Shown here: piece by piece, positions 1 through 11,550 of the stretch
Layout: every line of letters begins with the position of its first letter
Position numbering within the stretch: position 1 is the first letter of the stretch
Source of the DNA: Sipunculus nudus
Lineage: Eukaryota; Annelida; Sipuncula; Golfingiida; Sipunculidae
Assembly (NCBI GenBank): GCA_026874595.1
Contig: CM049307.1
Location: 57,786,870 to 57,850,869 of the forward strand
Reading direction: 5' to 3'
Length of the DNA stretch: 64,000 nt
Position numbers and translations under genes: made by a program
The notes under the pieces: model-generated
What the model was told of the DNA's origin: nothing
Databases searched by the model: none
What the model saw: only the letters and a program-made list of their open reading frames with translations

Positions 1-1313
1 AAATCATATGAAGTTAAAAATATAATATATATTTAAATGATATCATTACCTGAAGTTTATGTGAATATCTAAGTGAATAACAAATAGTCATAAGTTCATA
101 AATAAAACGTCGCAAAGTGCATAATCACTATAATTCTTAAATGAATTTGATGTAGCCTTGAATTAAAGTATGCTTTAATTTTGACAGTGTTGATATTTTA
201 ATTAAACAAAGTTAGTTTATCCAAACATTGGATTTTTATGTGAAAATATTAAACATGCCATGCCTACACATAACTCATGAAATTACGCGTTTTGATCAAA
301 AACTAAAGTGCCTTGCATGCAACAGTACCATGCATATCTTATTAGCTCTATTAGGTGTAGTTACTGTCATATGCGATAACAAGAGGTGGAATTATAGATG
401 TGGCAAGGTATTTGTATGCGTTGAGAATGGAATAACACTCGCCAAATGAAGTTATTTCCATGTTGAGTTAAAATTAATCACAAAATGTGTTTACATGAAC
501 GATGAAAGATCAAATTATCACATTATATGTGTATCCTGCAGTTTAATCTGTATTTAGTTACAATCTATTCTTTTCTGTTCACTTCTTAATAAAAAATACT
601 TGTTTGAACTTAAAGCGATCTTTTGATTTACATTAGCAAAGCCATGTCTGCTCTTTAACATGTGGCGGAAGAATTCCCTACCAGTGAATTTATCCATATA
701 ATTGCGTTGTTGTCAAATAAATGCCAATAACAAGGACATTTAACGGTATATGTTTCTATATGTTGTCCAGTTTTGAAATTTTTTGTCAGAGGGGCGGCAA
801 TTTCTAAGACAGCCCCAGGTCGCAATGAGGCTAGGTACACCGCTGCCTGAGAACCATACATTATATTTTTTATTTTTTTTTCGGCCTTAATGAATAAATT
901 TGCTACTGAAAGTAGTGAACGCAGTCGCTAGTGCCACCTTTTATCTGAATAAAGACAAATGCTCCTGTCACTTCCAAAATCACAACTCCCGTACAGGGAC
1001 AATACCTATTGAACTGACAGATCTCGTGTGTATAGAATGTAAAAATAAAATAAAAAAAACGTGCCAAACGCTGTTTTAATATATTTGGAAGGTCACAATT
1101 CATGGTGGGATCAAAGTTCCGTAGGACAGTGGAGTATAGTGTTTTCCTATGATTTTTGTACTGTGAAAAACTGAATACGGTCCCTTCTTTCATCCGTATG
1201 GAAGATTCACGACAGGTTCCTGTGGTGCTCTCGGGGTAAGAGGCTAACTTTCCTGAATTGTCCGAGGACGAACTCGCTTATAGTTCGTTGGTTAACGCAT
1301 GTTTCAATTGTGT

Positions 1314-1366
<53 letters not shown>

Positions 1367-2559
1367 GGATAAATTGTCAAGGATTGTTATTTACTCTTAC
1401 TAGGCATCTGAAAAAAAATTATATTTCATCGGTTAGATAATTTTATATGGTTTCATATGATATATACTGAATTGGTTTTTGCATGAAAATAGGACGACTT
1501 AGTCTCATTTCATTGATACAAGTCTTAGTGCACAGTGATTGCAAACGGCTTTACTGCCTTAATATATTTAGATCTCGAGATAAAATTTCAAAGAAAAAAA
1601 AATACTTAAGTCTCCGTTAGCGTTGTATACGGCGTTGTACAAACAATTCGATGCTCAATTAATATAACGTTAAAGGGGCCTATTTATACATCTGAGGTCC
1701 TTCGAAATTGTAAAAATAAGTATAAAAAAAGCCAATCCAAAAGGGTTCAGGTTGTACCTTTTCTTTGTATCCTCGTGTTTATGACACGGAAGGGGACTGG
1801 CAGGCTCAAAACATGGCTGTCGCTCGTAATAGGAAAAAAAAGAGGGTCTAACACTAATGACAACGTCCAAAGAAACCGGTTTCGGAAAAGAGTGGGGGGG
1901 GGGGGGGGGGGTTGGGGCTCTGGCAGCAAAAATTGGTCTGAAACCTTTAAAAAATTGTGGCGGTGGCTGAAAACCTTAGGTCCGGACCCCTCCCCTGGGT
2001 TTCCTTGTGCTTAAAGAGGCAATCTCCTATGAAAAGTTTGTAGCATTAATATGAATGAATTGCCGCCTAGATAGGTGATTGGTTCTAGTTACCTGGCAAA
2101 GGAAACTCATTAGCATTTACAAACGAAGCATGTCGAGAACTTGAGTTTTACTTCATCCCGCTCTGTTACAAAATCAGTAAACTCATATAATGCGAAAGTA
2201 TATGCCAATACACAGTACATATCATAAGTTCTATCGTTGTACTCTGTAATAACAAAATGTAATATCAGGACTCGGGATGTTTAGTCATTTTATCTTCAAA
2301 CACTTTAAAAGTCAAACCGAGTTGTATAAGCATCTTAAAATCGTTAAAAACAATTACGTCATGTCGTGACGTAGCATTGATTAAAAACTTACAAATTTGT
2401 CCCCTCTGAAACTGTCTTCTAATGTTTCCCTAGACTTTCATTTAGGCGTAACTGTGTTGACTTACGTAACATACGCAAATAAACCTCGCAGTTTAGAACA
2501 GGCTGTTAAGTCGATATATCCATGTCATAAGCTGTCGCTCGTTTCAAAATATAGTTGAC
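1..2559. other. AT-rich non-coding stretch
   Basis: No exon or RNA gene is recognised. The stretch holds a (GA)n microsatellite at about 1318-1361 and a poly-G run near 1893-1911. The short open frames across these tracts are products of the simple repeats. Confidence 0.5.
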
Positions 2560-2665
2560 CGGCTTTTGTGGTCAAGGAGAGGCGGGACTCAAAGCAGGTG
2601 TATCTCAGCAAAGGTTGGGTGAGATTTTCACAGTCAGCACCCACCCAGGTTGAGCGCTCTGTAAG
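2560..2665 (+). repeat. Fragment of tRNA-derived SINE (copy S5)
   Basis: The string around 2621-2662 (GTGAGATTTTCAC, then a GGTTGAGCGCTCTGTA-like segment) matches the region just after the tRNA-like head in the copies at 46.15 kb (plus) and 5.3-5.6 kb (minus). Both the tRNA head and the tail are missing or too diverged to see. Confidence 0.45.
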
Positions 2666-5295
2666 TACGACATAATCATTGCTAGAGTGATGAAAATATC
2701 ACAAATACAACAATTGTATATAGAAACATTCTACCGTGAAAAATAATTTAAAGAAATAATATGATTACAGCAAGGTAAAAGTTTATGAAAGATACTAAGC
2801 TTAGAGGACATCATGAAAGAAAAAAAATGATTTAGTTCTCAGTTGAGGGTAGCCTTAGACATGTTAACAGACAGATGTATGTCGTTGAAGGCTCTTGCAC
2901 GTGTAGCTTCTAATGTAAAAAGACCAGCTAAAGTAAATAGATATCAACAGTATTAAATGTTTGTCCTTAGCTTTGTTGATTGTCATGGAATAAGCAGGTC
3001 TGATCGAAAAATGACAGATAAATGGCAGGTTAATTAATTAATATACCTCGGTGCATGTCTTTGGCAAAGAAACAACTTCAGTCTTGGTTCGTTGCACTGT
3101 CTTTAGGGAAATTAACGCAAATAGTTATGTACGGATTTGCTGAAAATTTATTGAGGGTTTGGGTAATTCCATATAAAAAAATAATAAGATAAATTTAATT
3201 TTGGACGAAATCAGAATGACTAGAATATATAAGTTTTATTGTTTGCAAAAATGACAAAGGACGATTCCTTTGTCCCCGTGTAAAAGCCGCCATTCGTATG
3301 AATTTGTTCTGCCACTCGCCAGGTGTACCCGTGTTACTGAAGCATGACCGTTTTTTTACATGAACCCTACATATATGAACACGTGACTGATAGGAAGGTT
3401 CTGGCGGAGGTTCGTAGGGCTCCAACTTTAAAATCTATTTTGTGTTTGAAATCCCTGCCAGTTTAAAGATGCACCATATACATGTTTCAACGCTCCTGCA
3501 GATTGCGGATCCTAACAAAAATGTATGCCCCCAACCGTCTAGGAATTGTTTCTAAATTGTAGATCTTCCAAAACAACAATTCTTTTAAACAACCCATTTA
3601 ATGGCCGAACTCTTAAAGATAGTTATCATGAAAAGATACTTGTTAATTTATAGAAATAAACAAACCGTAAAACCCATTGACAGTCTGATTAACTGGTCTC
3701 AGTTCCCAGTGTTGACCCAACTGAAAATGACTCTGTTTTACAGCGGTGTCATGTGGTCTTTGTTAAGCGCTTAAAATAATTACTGCTGCTACCTGTTGAG
3801 GAGTAAAATTCCATTACAGATGCGTTATAATGGATAGTAGGATCAATGGAGATTATAGCAGATATGTGACCGCGAATAGTAACCCGGCCACAGCATATAA
3901 CGCTCTATGGTCAGCGAACTCGAAATGCAGGGGAATCCTTCAGGCGCCTCCACAAAAAAGGCGATATGCTTGTGGGGGCAAATAAAAAAAAATTAATTAT
4001 GCAGCTAAATAAAATTAAAAACTTATCGAGAAAAAAGAAAACAAACTTGTCCTAAAGGGGCGCATCGACCATACGTGTGCCGAATTTGGAGGGCTCTATT
4101 AAAGCGGAAGCAGGGAAATTTTTGCTTGGAAGAAAAGCCAAATGCGGTTTGATTATATAGATAGTTGAACTGAGACCCTGGAACCAAAGTATCCCTTCTT
4201 ACTTTTCTGATGAAATAAATTTGGGGTTCTGTGAGGTCCGTACACCAGTGATGGTTCTTTTGACAAAATGGCCTGCTCCGATCCAACTTAAAGCTAAAGA
4301 AAAAGAAAGGTTCCCATCTGAGGTTTGGTGCCAGCATGGTACACCCTTAGTTTCCCCACAATTCTCTGTAGATAGGATAGCAAACTGTTTCATAAATATG
4401 CATTAATATAGGTGTTTGGCATCCACATTATCGTTTTCATGAGAGTACACCTTGAAAATGCTCTGCTCTTATTGAGCTTCCTTGTCATTGTGTTGGTTCA
4501 CAAGAGCCAAGAGTAATATACTAATGGGTAAAACAACCAAACAAAACAAGCCTGAGCCAAAACTCGGATGTTTTTTTATCTAAAATTGTGCATTAACTGT
4601 GCATTTAACAAAAACACCAACGTCAAATCGCAAAACAAATACAGGCGATTCTTCTATCTGTATATTATCTAATTGTGTATTCCTTCCAAAAATAGTAAAC
4701 TCAAAATGATTCTCTGTTACATATAGCTTGCAACTGCTTGGGCTATATATTAGAAAATACATGACGTTTTCAAAAAATGTGCGAAACGAAAACTCTTCAT
4801 TCATAAGTTTTGTTAAAATATTTTCTGCAATCAACTGGATTTTATTTTTTATATAATTGCCTTTTACTGAGAGGAAGTAAGTTTGCCTTGGGGTTCTAAA
4901 TGGAATGCGAGTGCAGGTATACAACATTAATTAATATAATGATTTGATTTGGTTTCCCTCTAGAATTATGTTAAACATTTTTTCATATATTATAAAAGTG
5001 AGTTGATTTACGATGTATAATTTGTGGGAGTGACAGATTCTGAGAGATGACCCTCGGGTGACTTCAGATATGTCAACTAGTAACTGGCCGAGCAGGGTAG
5101 CCATCCTGGCAATGTTATCAGTAACAATATAGATGGCTTAGAAAATGAAGCAAGGAGATTAGACGACAAGATGAAATGACTACTACTGCATGCCACAGTC
5201 CTTAATCAAATGTTTCCTCCCCCTTTTTTTTTTTTTTTTTTTAATTTATTTTTTGTTGTTGGAGGTAACCGCCTCCATTTTTTTAATGCTAGCTT
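2666..5295. other. Non-coding stretch, nothing recognised
   Basis: AT-rich sequence with no exon structure I can support. One minus-strand open frame at 4580-4927 is discussed among the rejected items. A T-rich run lies at about 5224-5242. Confidence 0.4.
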
Positions 5296-5630
5296 AACTA
5301 AGTATATGTACATCTGCAGATTTCCATTCCGGTTTCGGACTACGTGACAGGGCAGTATCACACGCTTCCTCTCATTTTATATCCTGGCGTTAACCAGGCC
5401 CGGTGACTACTGCACCTGCTGGCCCTGGGTTGGTAATCTTATCACCGAGGACCCCCGAAAGGCGCACTCGTTTGTGAGTGAAACACGGCCGTTGGGCACG
5501 ACCTTCCCATTAAACCTGCAGAGCGCTCACCCTGGGTGGGGGCCGACCGTGAAAAACCTCACCGCCTCGACTGAGATTCGAACTCACGGCTTTGAGTCCG
5601 GCGCTCTACCCCTAAGCCACAGAAGCCGGT
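5296..5630 (-). repeat. Near full-length tRNA-derived SINE (copy S1)
   Basis: Read on the minus strand, the element opens with a tRNA-like head. The A box TGGCTTAGGGGTAGAGC lies near 5617 and a perfect B box, GAGTTCGAATCTC, near 5580. A body of about 250 bp follows, with CTACGTGAC (plus sense) near 5340, and it ends in a TACTTAG-type tail near 5300. At least four other copies in the window share the body and tail (2.6, 39.9, 46.15 and 57.2 kb). The intact Pol III boxes make this the best copy. The family cannot be named from sequence alone. Confidence 0.75.
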
Positions 5631-6399
5631 ATGTTTTCTCCCTTACCAAACCCATACCTAAGTGAAGAATGTCTTGGTTCTCTCGGGATATGCATGTTGT
5701 ATTGTATAAACTTCATGTGGGGTTGACTGGTCGGGTGGATTCGCCTTATCTTCTTAATGGTGTACTAAATTGTCAACCGCATATTTTGTAAAAAGATGAC
5801 AATGACAGTAATAGTTTTTATTTAATTACATAAAGCATATGACGATGCTACAAGGACATTTTTGAAAAAAAGGTGGTTAGACTTGATAGGCATAGTCATA
5901 ATTGAAAGCCTCACAGAATCACAGAATTAATAGTATATATTAATAGAATAGTATAGGGTATCTTTAAAGTTAATCATTCTTTTTATAACTAATTTCTGTT
6001 CTGATATCCTTATAACTGTGAAACATATTACTAGCATCCGGGATGTTTTAAATTATTCAATTAAGTGATTTAATTTTTCATTCTAGACAATCATATTGAA
6101 ATAATAAATGTTGCTGCATATGTATATAATTCCTTTTTGAGGAGACGAAGAAAAATAGATGGTTAAATTATGTATTTCATACTCACTGATGATGGCAATG
6201 AAGCTAATTGTGTACTAAGATATGCAGTCATGTTATATGTGTTAGTGAAATTATATATTTATTAATTATAAGACTGCTGCTTTTTGTTCTATTTATGCAG
6301 TTATTTGATTGAATTATTGTTGAAATTTTTGGAAATTTGGGCCTGGGGCCTTCTTCCTGAATAAACTTCTGTCCTGTTCATCAGGGATGTTTCCTAACC
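5631..6399. other. Non-coding 3' flank of lectin-like gene L1
   Basis: AT-rich sequence between the SINE and the stop codon of gene L1. It should contain the L1 3' UTR, but no canonical polyadenylation site stands out. Confidence 0.35.
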
Positions 6400-6629
6400 C
6401 TACTCACAACGTGCCTCAATTTCACACAGACCAAAAGACAGGGCTGCTTCCTTTGCGACGTACCACTGCCTGTCATGCATTCTCACACGAATAACTCCGA
6501 TGCTCCCGATGTCTGCCATTGGGTGCCAGTTACTGTAGGTAATTTTGTGCAATGTTGCTTCCCAAAGCCACCCGGTTTTCGCACGATTGTGCCTCCCACT
6601 GGTCCAGACAAAATACATCCAAGTCAGGC
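6400..6629 (-). CDS. L1 last exon: C-terminal half of lectin-like domain
   Basis: This 230-bp exon follows an ATTTCAG acceptor and reads YFVWTSG, then WLWEA, ITYSNWHPM, RQWY and GLCEIEARCE before the stop at 6400-6402. It has the same length and phase as the L2 exon at 22522-22751. The core WTSG/NW/W/LCE pattern is typical of C-type-lectin-like domains. It lacks the second conserved disulphide and the calcium-ligand motifs. Confidence 0.8.
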
Positions 6630-6975
6630 CTGAAATAGGAATATCTAAGATAAAAAATCTGTATCTTCATAAAATTTAGTTTTTTTTCTTTTCACCATTT
6701 TCAACATGTACGAAGGATATGCTGCGTATTGATGTCCGTTCCTTTCTGGCACAACACATACGACAGTGATTCAGACCCAATAAAAGAAATACTATGTGAG
6801 AATTTTCTTTGCTAAGCTGCACCCGATGATTCAACTTAATCGGGTCTGTAAAGGTAAACGGATAACCAGAAAATAAGCATTCAAGGGAGCTTAATGGTTT
6901 AATCTGACAATGACACTTTCGCATATCTTTGCCAATTAAACAAAATTTCATAACAATTAACACCATGGGCCAAAC

Positions 6976-7192
6976 CTGGATACTTTTCGAGTATTTTGCC
7001 GATATGCTCTTGTTCTGATTTGGTTTCAATGCTGACGAGGTCTCCTCCACTAACTCTGCAGGATTCTGCAACTCTGCCAAGCTGTAGGTGGTTCTCGTAT
7101 GGCATAACAAGATCCTATATTATGGCCAGTGTCTCCATATTCCTTCTGCAGGAAATGGCCGAAACTGTTAGGGCATGAAATGTCAGCCTGAC
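6976..7192 (-). CDS. L1 exon 4: N-terminal half of lectin-like domain (frameshift)
   Basis: Begins after a TTTTACAG acceptor and reads QADISCPNSFG, then NIGSCYAI up to a Trp codon at about 7077-7079. The homologous reading then continues in another frame as VAESCRVSGGDLVSIETKS. The exon is two bases shorter than its L2 counterpart. The donor, CCAG/GTTTGG, is weaker than CAG/GTGAGG in L2. Confidence 0.75.
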
Positions 7193-7438
7193 CTGTAAAA
7201 ATTAATTAGATCTTTTTAGATATTGAATAATATTTAAAGGTTGATACATTTGGTGGATTTTTTTTTTACATGGAGGTACAGTAAAATAGAAAGGATAAAA
7301 AGTGTAATTGCTTCTTTTGTCCATAAAGGATATATATGTACATGTGGGTATTTGTGTGTACAAATATATTTATATACATATATGTAATTATATATGATTA
7401 TACGATATATTTGTCCTATATACCTAATTACATAGCAC

Positions 7439-8161
7439 AAATATTGCCCCTCCGTTCATATTCTTCGTCCAAATTCATTGCATCCCGTGCCAGAATCTGC
7501 CCAGCACCATGCTGTACGACCTGGTCATCACCTTGATCCACGCTGTCCGAAACACCCCATTTCCCACTCTGGGAAACACCTTTGATTGGATCATGGGCAC
7601 CGCCTTGATCGACACCAGTTTGAAGCAGACCAACTGCCCCATCTTGATCAATACGATTGACGCTATTTTGAACCTGATCTACGGGACTAAACTGATCAGT
7701 AAAATCGACATCTTCGGCCGGACCACCGTGACCACCTTTTTCCACATGTGGAGCAACATCTTGATCCCCAGGATCAACAAAATCTTTTTCAACCCGGTCG
7801 GCACCACCTACTTCTACATCATCGCCATCACTTTGATTCTTATTCTGTACATCATTATGGACCACACCATCAGCATTCAATTGGTTCGAAACGTCGGCAC
7901 CGCCCTGATCTTTTTCCACACTTTCGGCAGCATTCTGTTTGACATTCCATGTTCCGCGTTGGGCACCGAATTGTTCAGCAATCTGGTCGGCACTCCTGGC
8001 TATTCTCGTCCTTGTCATCCTAAACCATATTCTTTTATTTTCCGTTATTTTGTTTTCCTTGCAGAAATCATAGCATTTCATTTCTTCAGGTAATGCTGTT
8101 AACGAAGTTGCGGCATTGTGCTTCTCAATGACGGGGTTAACTACACGGCCATTTAGGCAAA
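7439..8161 (-). CDS. L1 exon 3: conserved CYDFCKE segment plus acidic linker
   Basis: Follows a CCATTATTTCAG acceptor. The first ~45 residues include EEMKCYDFCKENK, conserved with L2. Next comes a basic ARS segment, then roughly 180 residues rich in Asp, Gln, Gly and Val with imperfect VDQGGAxD repeats (for example VDQGGADV and VDQGGAHD). The composition predicts a disordered, negatively charged stalk. The donor position is uncertain: GT at 7438-7437 keeps phase, whereas the position used by the better L2 donor here reads CT. Confidence 0.7.
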
Positions 8162-8555
8162 CTGAAATAATGGAAAAAAGCACCAGTTCGTCTCCATATA
8201 TGAAACATTTCCTCTTTGATTGAAAAACCTTCCGTATTTTTTTTTCGTCTAATTTGGCGAGTAAGATTATTAAAAAATCTTGTCCAGAAATAGAAGTCTT
8301 AACTACTGCAACATACAAAAGGCAGCACTTTCTCACATGATTACATTTAATGGGTATGTTGAAACTAAAGTTATAGAAAGCAAATGGAATTGCCAATAAC
8401 ACATTGTTTATCAATTAAAAAACACATTACTTTTATGATTAGTTTGAAAAAAAACAAACTTTTGTTACTTTTAGTATCATACATATATATCGTGTAATAA
8501 ATGGCTGAAGTAGTGCCACCAGAGTTAATTTTCTTTGTGCGAACTCAATGCGTAC

Positions 8556-8636
8556 CTACTACAAGAATTATGATCGAGCGAACAGCATTCGTAGTCACCA
8601 TCATGGCTTACAGCTACCTTTGCTAGACCCTTGTAC
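8556..8636 (-). CDS. L1 exon 2: start codon and signal peptide
   Basis: Acceptor TTATAG at 8637, with a short 5' UTR that includes GTAGCTGT (shared with L2). Translation starts at the ATG at 8604-8602, followed by a second in-frame ATG. The 49 coding bases end before the donor G/GTACGC. The encoded residues are a short charged start and a hydrophobic IIILVVV core. Confidence 0.7.
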
Positions 8637-8823
8637 CTATAATAAAAATAAATATAACATAAACCAGAATATACATAAAAAGAACATATAAACAGAACAA
8701 AATATATACGGATATATCTTTGTAAGCTTTTATGTCAACGGTATATGTAGAGACCCAAAAGGTGTAACCTTTTCTTCTCGTGGGTCACTGTTAAAATGTC
8801 TACGCTATCTTCGTGCTGCTTAC

Positions 8824-8866
8824 GGTTCCTCCTTCCAATCGCCAAGCCTCTGCTCTATCACTAAGA
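8824..8866 (-). other. Predicted 5' UTR exon 1 of L1
   Basis: A donor ACC/GTAAGCAGCAC lies about 65 bp downstream of a TATA-like AATATAAGC on the minus strand. L2 has the same arrangement (ACC/GTAAGCAACAC and AATATAAGC). Conservation of both signals between diverged copies supports a small non-coding first exon. The transcription start is inferred, not seen. Confidence 0.4.
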
Positions 8867-8887
8867 TTTAGACTATGAATTAGAGTG

Positions 8888-8900
8888 CTAGCTTATATTA
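8888..8900 (-). promoter_or_regulatory. TATA-like element of L1
   Basis: Minus strand reads TAATATAAGCTAGCA. The core AATATAAGC is also present upstream of L2 at 24822-24834 within otherwise diverged sequence. Confidence 0.35.
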
Positions 8901-9340
8901 AAAATAAAAAAGGCTTAATCCTAATGAATTAAAAAAAAGAATTACCTGTACCTGAGGTATCCTGTATAAAAATGAATTGGAAAATACATTTCCATCTATT
9001 CTTGAACGTGTCATTTTTACTGGAACTATTCTGACAATAAAATGAACTGTAGCCAGACAGGCTGAATACCAGCTGAGATCTAAAACTCGTCTAATGTTTA
9101 AAATGGCAACGCGTAAAAAGTCTTTCTTTTAAAAGGCTGATTTATATAAGAATCCTATCTGTCTATCGACCTATCTATCCATATAGGTGACTGAAGTTCA
9201 ACTAATTGCGATATCGGTTTTTAGCTCAGCTGACTGAAAGTCATCTGAGCTATAGCGATCACTCTTTGTCCGTCGTCCGTCTGTCCGTCTGTCTGTCTGT
9301 CCGTCTGTCCGTCTGTCCGTCTGTCCGTCTGTCCGTCTGT

Positions 9341-11310
9341 TAACCAGGCACAAATCGTAACCGCTGGACCTAGAACCTTGTAACTTGGGATTCTGAGAGG
9401 TCCATAAAAAATCTCCATGGAAACCAGAAATTAGGTCTCTGTTACCCATATCCTTCGAGCTATGTGGCCCCAAAGTACCCCCCAGAAAAGTCAAAAATTT
9501 CATACAAAAACTTCAATATCTCATTAACTACTTGACTGATGGTCATGATTTTTGGCATACATATTGATCATGAGATGTTACATCACTTCCTGCAGACTGG
9601 TGGCGCCACCTGTATTTTTCGATTTTTTACGAATTTTTTTCTCTTTTTTTGAGACCTTTAAAAATGTGAACATCTGTTAACAAGGCACAAATCATAAAGA
9701 CTGGACTTAGAATCTTAATTCTTGACACTCTGAGAGGTCCATGAAAAATCTCCTTGGAAACCAGAAATTAGGTCTCTGTTACCCATATCCTTCGAGCTAT
9801 GGGGCCCCAAAGTACCCCCCAGAATAGTAAAAAATTTCATACAAAAACTTCAATATTTCAATAACTACATCACTGATGGTCTTCATTTTTGGCATACATA
9901 TTGATCATGAGATGTTCGATCAGTTCCTGCAGACTGGTGGCGCCACCTGTACTGTTTGATTTTTTACGAATTTTTCCTCTATTTTGAGACCTTTGAGGAT
10001 GCTGTCATCTGTTAGCGTGGCACAAATCGTAACGACTGGACCTAGAATCTTCATTTTCGACACACTGAGAGACCTATGAAAAGTCTCCATGGAAACCAGA
10101 AATTAGGTCTCTGTTACCCATATCCTTCGAGCTATGGGGCCCAAAATTACCCCCCAGAATAGTAAAAAATTTCATACAAAAACTTCAATATCTCATTAAC
10201 TACATCACTGATGGTCATGATTTTCGACATACATATTGATCATGAGATGTTTCATCAGTTTGTGCAGACTGGTGGCGCCACCTGTATTTTTCAATGTTCA
10301 CGAATTGTTTTCTCCATTTTTGAGACCTTTAAGGATGTAGTTATCTGTCAACAGGGTACAAATCGTAACGACTGGACCTAGAATCTTCGTTCTTGACCCA
10401 TGGGAGACCCATGATAAGTCTCCATGGAAACCTGAAATTTGGTCTCTGTTACCCATACCCTTTGAGCTATGGCACTCCAAAGTACAGCTCAGAATAATGG
10501 AAAATTTGATACAAAAGCTAAAGTATCTGAACAACTAATGCAGAGATAACCATAATTGTTTGCATGGATATTGATCATGGAGTGTTTCATAAGTTTCTGC
10601 AGACTGGTGGCACCACCTGTATTTGTTCGGTTTTTTTACGAAATTTTTCTGTATTTTTGAGACCTTTAAAGATATGAACATCTGTTAACAGGGTACAAAT
10701 CATAAAAACTGGACCAAGAATCTTCATTCTTGACACACAGGGAGACCCATGAAAAGTCTCCATGGAAACTTGAAATTAGGTCTCTGTTACCCATATTCTT
10801 TAAGCTGTATGGGTCCAAAATACCCCCCCCCCCAGAATAATGGAAAATTTGATACAAAAACTGCAGTATTTCAATAACTACAACACTGATGGTCATGATT
10901 TTTGGCATACATATTGATCATGAGCTGTTCCATCAGTTTCTGCAGACTGGGTGTGCCACCTCTATTTTTTTTCAAATTTTTACGAATTTTTTTCTTTTTT
11001 TTGAGACCTTTAAAGATGTTGTTATCTGTCAACAGGGTACAAATCGCAACAACTGGACCTAGAATCTTCATTCTTGTCATGCAAGGAGGCCCATGAAAGG
11101 TGCCTGTGGAAACTTGAAATTAGGTCTCTGTTACCCATATCCTTCAAGCTATAGGACTCCGAAGTATCCCTCAGAATAATGGACAATTTGATACAAAAAC
11201 TGAAGTATCTGAACAACTAATGCAGAGATCACCATGATTTTTTGCATGGATATTGACCATTAAGTGTTTTTATTAGTTTCTGCAGACTGGTGGAGCAACC
11301 TGTATTTTTG
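9341..11310 (+). repeat. Six tandem ~337-bp units
   Basis: Each unit begins with GGCACAAATCGTAA or a variant at about 9341, 9678, 10013, 10348, 10686 and 11030. Each contains AAACCAGAAATTAGGTCTC, ACCCATATCCTT and the palindrome GGTGGCGCCACC or a variant near its end. Units are diverged, so the array is old. Short open frames on the minus strand across it repeat with the unit and are not genes. Confidence 0.85.
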
Positions 11311-11550
11311 TATCTGCCAAAACGAAGTTTTGCGGATACTATGTTTTTGACCGAGTTCCTCCACCGCGGCGGCGTTCGTTTCCAGAGAGCTCCTCGGAGA
11401 CTAATGGACCGATTTTTCCCAAACTTACACCTATTATCGGGTCACATGTGAACTGGTGCCTTACCAATTTGCGTTGACCTCTGACCTTTCCTCTCTATCC
11501 AGTGTCCATTTGTGGGTCTGTTTCCACTCATAAACCCTCATATCTCGGGA

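Larger units (their letters stand above)
6400..8604 (-). pseudogene. C-type-lectin-like secreted protein L1, frameshifted copy
   Basis: Minus-strand gene with four coding exons: 8604-8556 (signal peptide), 8161-7439 (long acidic linker), 7192-6976 and 6629-6400 (the two halves of a C-type-lectin-like domain). Exon order, phases and splice sites match intact gene L2 at 22.5-24.6 kb. The N terminus is MMVTTNAVRSIIILVVV, a plausible signal peptide. The domain shows the paired cysteines (SCP, GSCY), ESC, a GG-D-LVSIETKSEQEHI helix-strand segment, FVWTSG, NW and LCE. The third exon is 217 bp against 219 bp in L2. This shifts the frame just after the Trp codon near 7077, so translation would end early. 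The cause could be a real two-base loss or an assembly error. The linker and last exon stay open, so decay, if real, is recent. The C2-C3 cysteines and the EPN/QPD and WND calcium-site motifs are absent, so classical sugar binding is doubtful. Confidence 0.75.

Noticed and set aside
4580-4927. 115-codon minus-strand open frame with protein-like composition
   Set aside because: No recognisable domain, no paralogue in the window and no convincing flanking splice pair. It could be a real exon, but I cannot support it.
7509-8093. 194-codon plus-strand open frame opposite the L1 linker (similar at 23637-24137 opposite L2)
   Set aside because: Antisense shadow. The Asp/Gln/Gly/Val-rich linker has few reverse-strand stops, and the minus-strand gene explains the region with conserved splice sites.
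9198-9503. Minus-strand open frame with RRTDGQTD repeats
   Set aside because: Translation of the CCGTCTGT microsatellite at the edge of the tandem-repeat element.
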